Source: Bacillota bacterium (GTDB taxonomy: Bacteria > Bacillota > Limnochordia > JAAZLZ01). Taken from it: a stretch of DNA of 5,450 nucleotides. The translations under genes and the position numbers were made by a program. Shown here piece after piece: positions 4,481-5,450 of this stretch. How positions within the stretch are numbered: the first letter of the stretch is position 1; the number at the start of each line of letters is the position of its first letter. The notes under the pieces are model-generated. The model worked only from the letters and a program-made list of their open reading frames with translations, made no database searches and had not been told where the DNA came from. Location of the stretch: contig JAAZLZ010000181.1 in assembly GCA_012799075.1 (NCBI GenBank), forward strand, positions 1-5,450, read 5' to 3'.

Positions 4481-5450
4481 ATGAAAGGATTTTTGGTTTT
4501 AGAAGATGGTGAAGTATACGTCGGCACTACCCTTGGTGCTTCCGGTGAGGCCTGGGGTGAAGTAGTCTTTCACACGGCGGTGACTGGATATCAAGACATT
4601 ATTACCGATCCTGCCTACCTGGGACAGATTGTGGTCCTAACATACCCGTTGGTCGGCAATTATGGGATCGATCCGACCGAATTGGTGGAAAAGCACCCCC
4701 ATGTCCGCGGCCTGGTCGTGAAGGAGCTTTGTGTTTTTCCCCATAATTGGCGCTCCCAGGAGAGCCTGGCGAGCTTCCTGCGTCGAAGCGGCATCGTTGG
4801 TCTGCAGGGTCTAGACACTAGAGCCTTGACCCGTCGTTTGCGGGACAGGGGCCCCATGCGGGGAATCATCACTCGTAACATCGATAACCTGGCGGCCCTC
4901 TTGGAGCGCCTGCGCAGGCTGCCGACCCTTGAGGAGCAGAACCTGGTGGAGGAAGTGGCTGCAAAACGTCCTTTCGTGGCCCAACAAGGTCCAAGGCAGA
5001 TCAGTGTGATCGATCTTGGGGGAGCGGCCGAGATCTTGGCGACTTTAAGGGATTTGCCCGTGGGAGTGACTGTTTTTCCCCCTTCCTTTCCGTTGGGGAA
5101 AGTGGTGGCAAATGACTCTTTGCTGACGGTAATCTCTAACGGCCCCGGCGCACCCCAGGCGGCCCCCATCGGCGATTTGACCCAAATCATGTCCAGAACG
5201 CCTCTTTTTGGGGTAGGACTGGGGCATCAACTGTTGGCCATGGCCGCGGGGGCCAAGGTGGTCAAGATGACCAGGGGCCACCGGGGCGATAATTTGCCGG
5301 TGAAGGAAGAAGGGGGCGGGGTGTTTAGCTCAAGACAGAGCCATGGCTACGTGGTTGAAGAAGGAAGCCTTGCAGGTACTGATCTTTACATCACCCATCG
5401 CAATCTCAACGACGGCACCATTGAGGGATTAAGGCATCGCCGCTTGCCGA
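4481..5450 (+). CDS. carA: Carbamoyl phosphate synthase small subunit with degenerate glutaminase site, 3' end cut by window
   Basis: The frame is open from ATG 4481 to the window end, giving 323 complete codons of an expected 350-380. Normal CarA takes ammonia from glutamine and channels it to CarB for carbamoyl phosphate synthesis. The N-terminal domain (1 to about 150) is well conserved: LVLEDGE (5-11), TGYQDIITDPAY (35-46), TYPLVGNYG (54-62), NWRS (89-92) and GLDTRALTR (110-118). The class I amidotransferase domain starts near 175 and keeps its outline: SNGPG (219-223), LGHQLLA (247-253), GHRGDN (266-271), HGY (288-290) and the LNDGTIEGLRH segment near the end. However, the nucleophile position reads GVGLGHQ (244-250), with Gly246 instead of Cys. 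Ser287 replaces the glutamine-binding Asn, Ala45 replaces Ser (E. coli Ser47), and Ala224 replaces the Asp of NGPGDP. The His-Pro-Glu part of the triad lies beyond the window. The most likely reading is a CarA orthologue without glutaminase activity; a recent pseudogene is less likely because the frame is intact. Confidence 0.93.
   Translation, partial: MKGFLVLEDGEVYVGTTLGASGEAWGEVVFHTAVTGYQDIITDPAYLGQIVVLTYPLVGNYGIDPTELVEKHPHVRGLVVKELCVFPHNWRSQESLASFLRRSGIVGLQGLDTRALTRRLRDRGPMRGIITRNIDNLAALLERLRRLPTLEEQNLVEEVAAKRPFVAQQGPRQISVIDLGGAAEILATLRDLPVGVTVFPPSFPLGKVVANDSLLTVISNGPGAPQAAPIGDLTQIMSRTPLFGVGLGHQLLAMAAGAKVVKMTRGHRGDNLPVKEEGGGVFSSRQSHGYVVEEGSLAGTDLYITHRNLNDGTIEGLRHRRLP

Noticed and set aside
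4660..5190. 176-aa open frame on the minus strand opposite carA
   Set aside because: The plus strand here encodes recognisable CarA throughout. The antisense product is rich in Arg/Ser/Pro, has no motif I recognise, and no clear SD or promoter is apparent.
5201..5240. A frameshift or indel as the cause of the missing CarA cysteine
   Set aside because: Residues on both sides (PLFG before, LGHQLLA after) are in the same frame and at the normal spacing, so the change is a substitution in place.

Overview
The window shows the 5' part of a de novo pyrimidine (UMP) biosynthesis operon from a Gram-positive bacterium of the Bacillota (Firmicutes), probably a Clostridia- or Limnochordia-like lineage with moderately high GC. 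Three things point there: a PyrR-type RNA attenuator in front of pyrR, an rluD/ylyB-like gene directly upstream of pyrR as in Bacillus, and strong purine-rich Shine-Dalgarno (SD) sites. The species cannot be named from the sequence alone. All genes are on the + strand and there is no gene-free stretch longer than about 155 bases.

Layout: (1) 1-618, the 3' two thirds of an RluD-family 23S rRNA pseudouridine synthase. (2) 619-772, a leader with a near-consensus extended -10 promoter whose -35 box overlaps the rluD stop codon, then a PyrR-binding hairpin, a competing antiterminator and an intrinsic terminator. (3) 773-1312 pyrR, 1327-2256 pyrB, 2253-3536 pyrC and 3541-4446 pyrF (type 2), packed with gaps of 14 nt, a 4-nt overlap and 4 nt. 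(4) 4481-5450, the first 323 codons of carA, cut by the window end; carB and the pyrK/pyrD/pyrE genes would be expected downstream.

How it works together: CarA/CarB make carbamoyl phosphate, PyrB joins it to aspartate, PyrC cyclises the product to dihydroorotate, and PyrF performs the last step, OMP to UMP. PyrR senses UMP/UTP and, when bound to the leader hairpin, favours termination before pyrR, so the whole operon can be shut down by its end product.

The notable oddity is CarA. Its N-terminal domain looks normal, but in the glutaminase domain the nucleophilic Cys of the Gly-Ile-Cys-Leu-Gly-His-Gln motif is Gly. Several residues known in E. coli CarA to contact glutamine or to sit in conserved loops are changed as well, including E. 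coli Ser47 to Ala and Asn311 to Ser. The reading frame is open to the window end, so this looks like a conserved-fold subunit that has lost glutaminase activity rather than a simple pseudogene. That would suggest an ammonia-fed carbamoyl phosphate synthetase. The rest of the operon is conventional.
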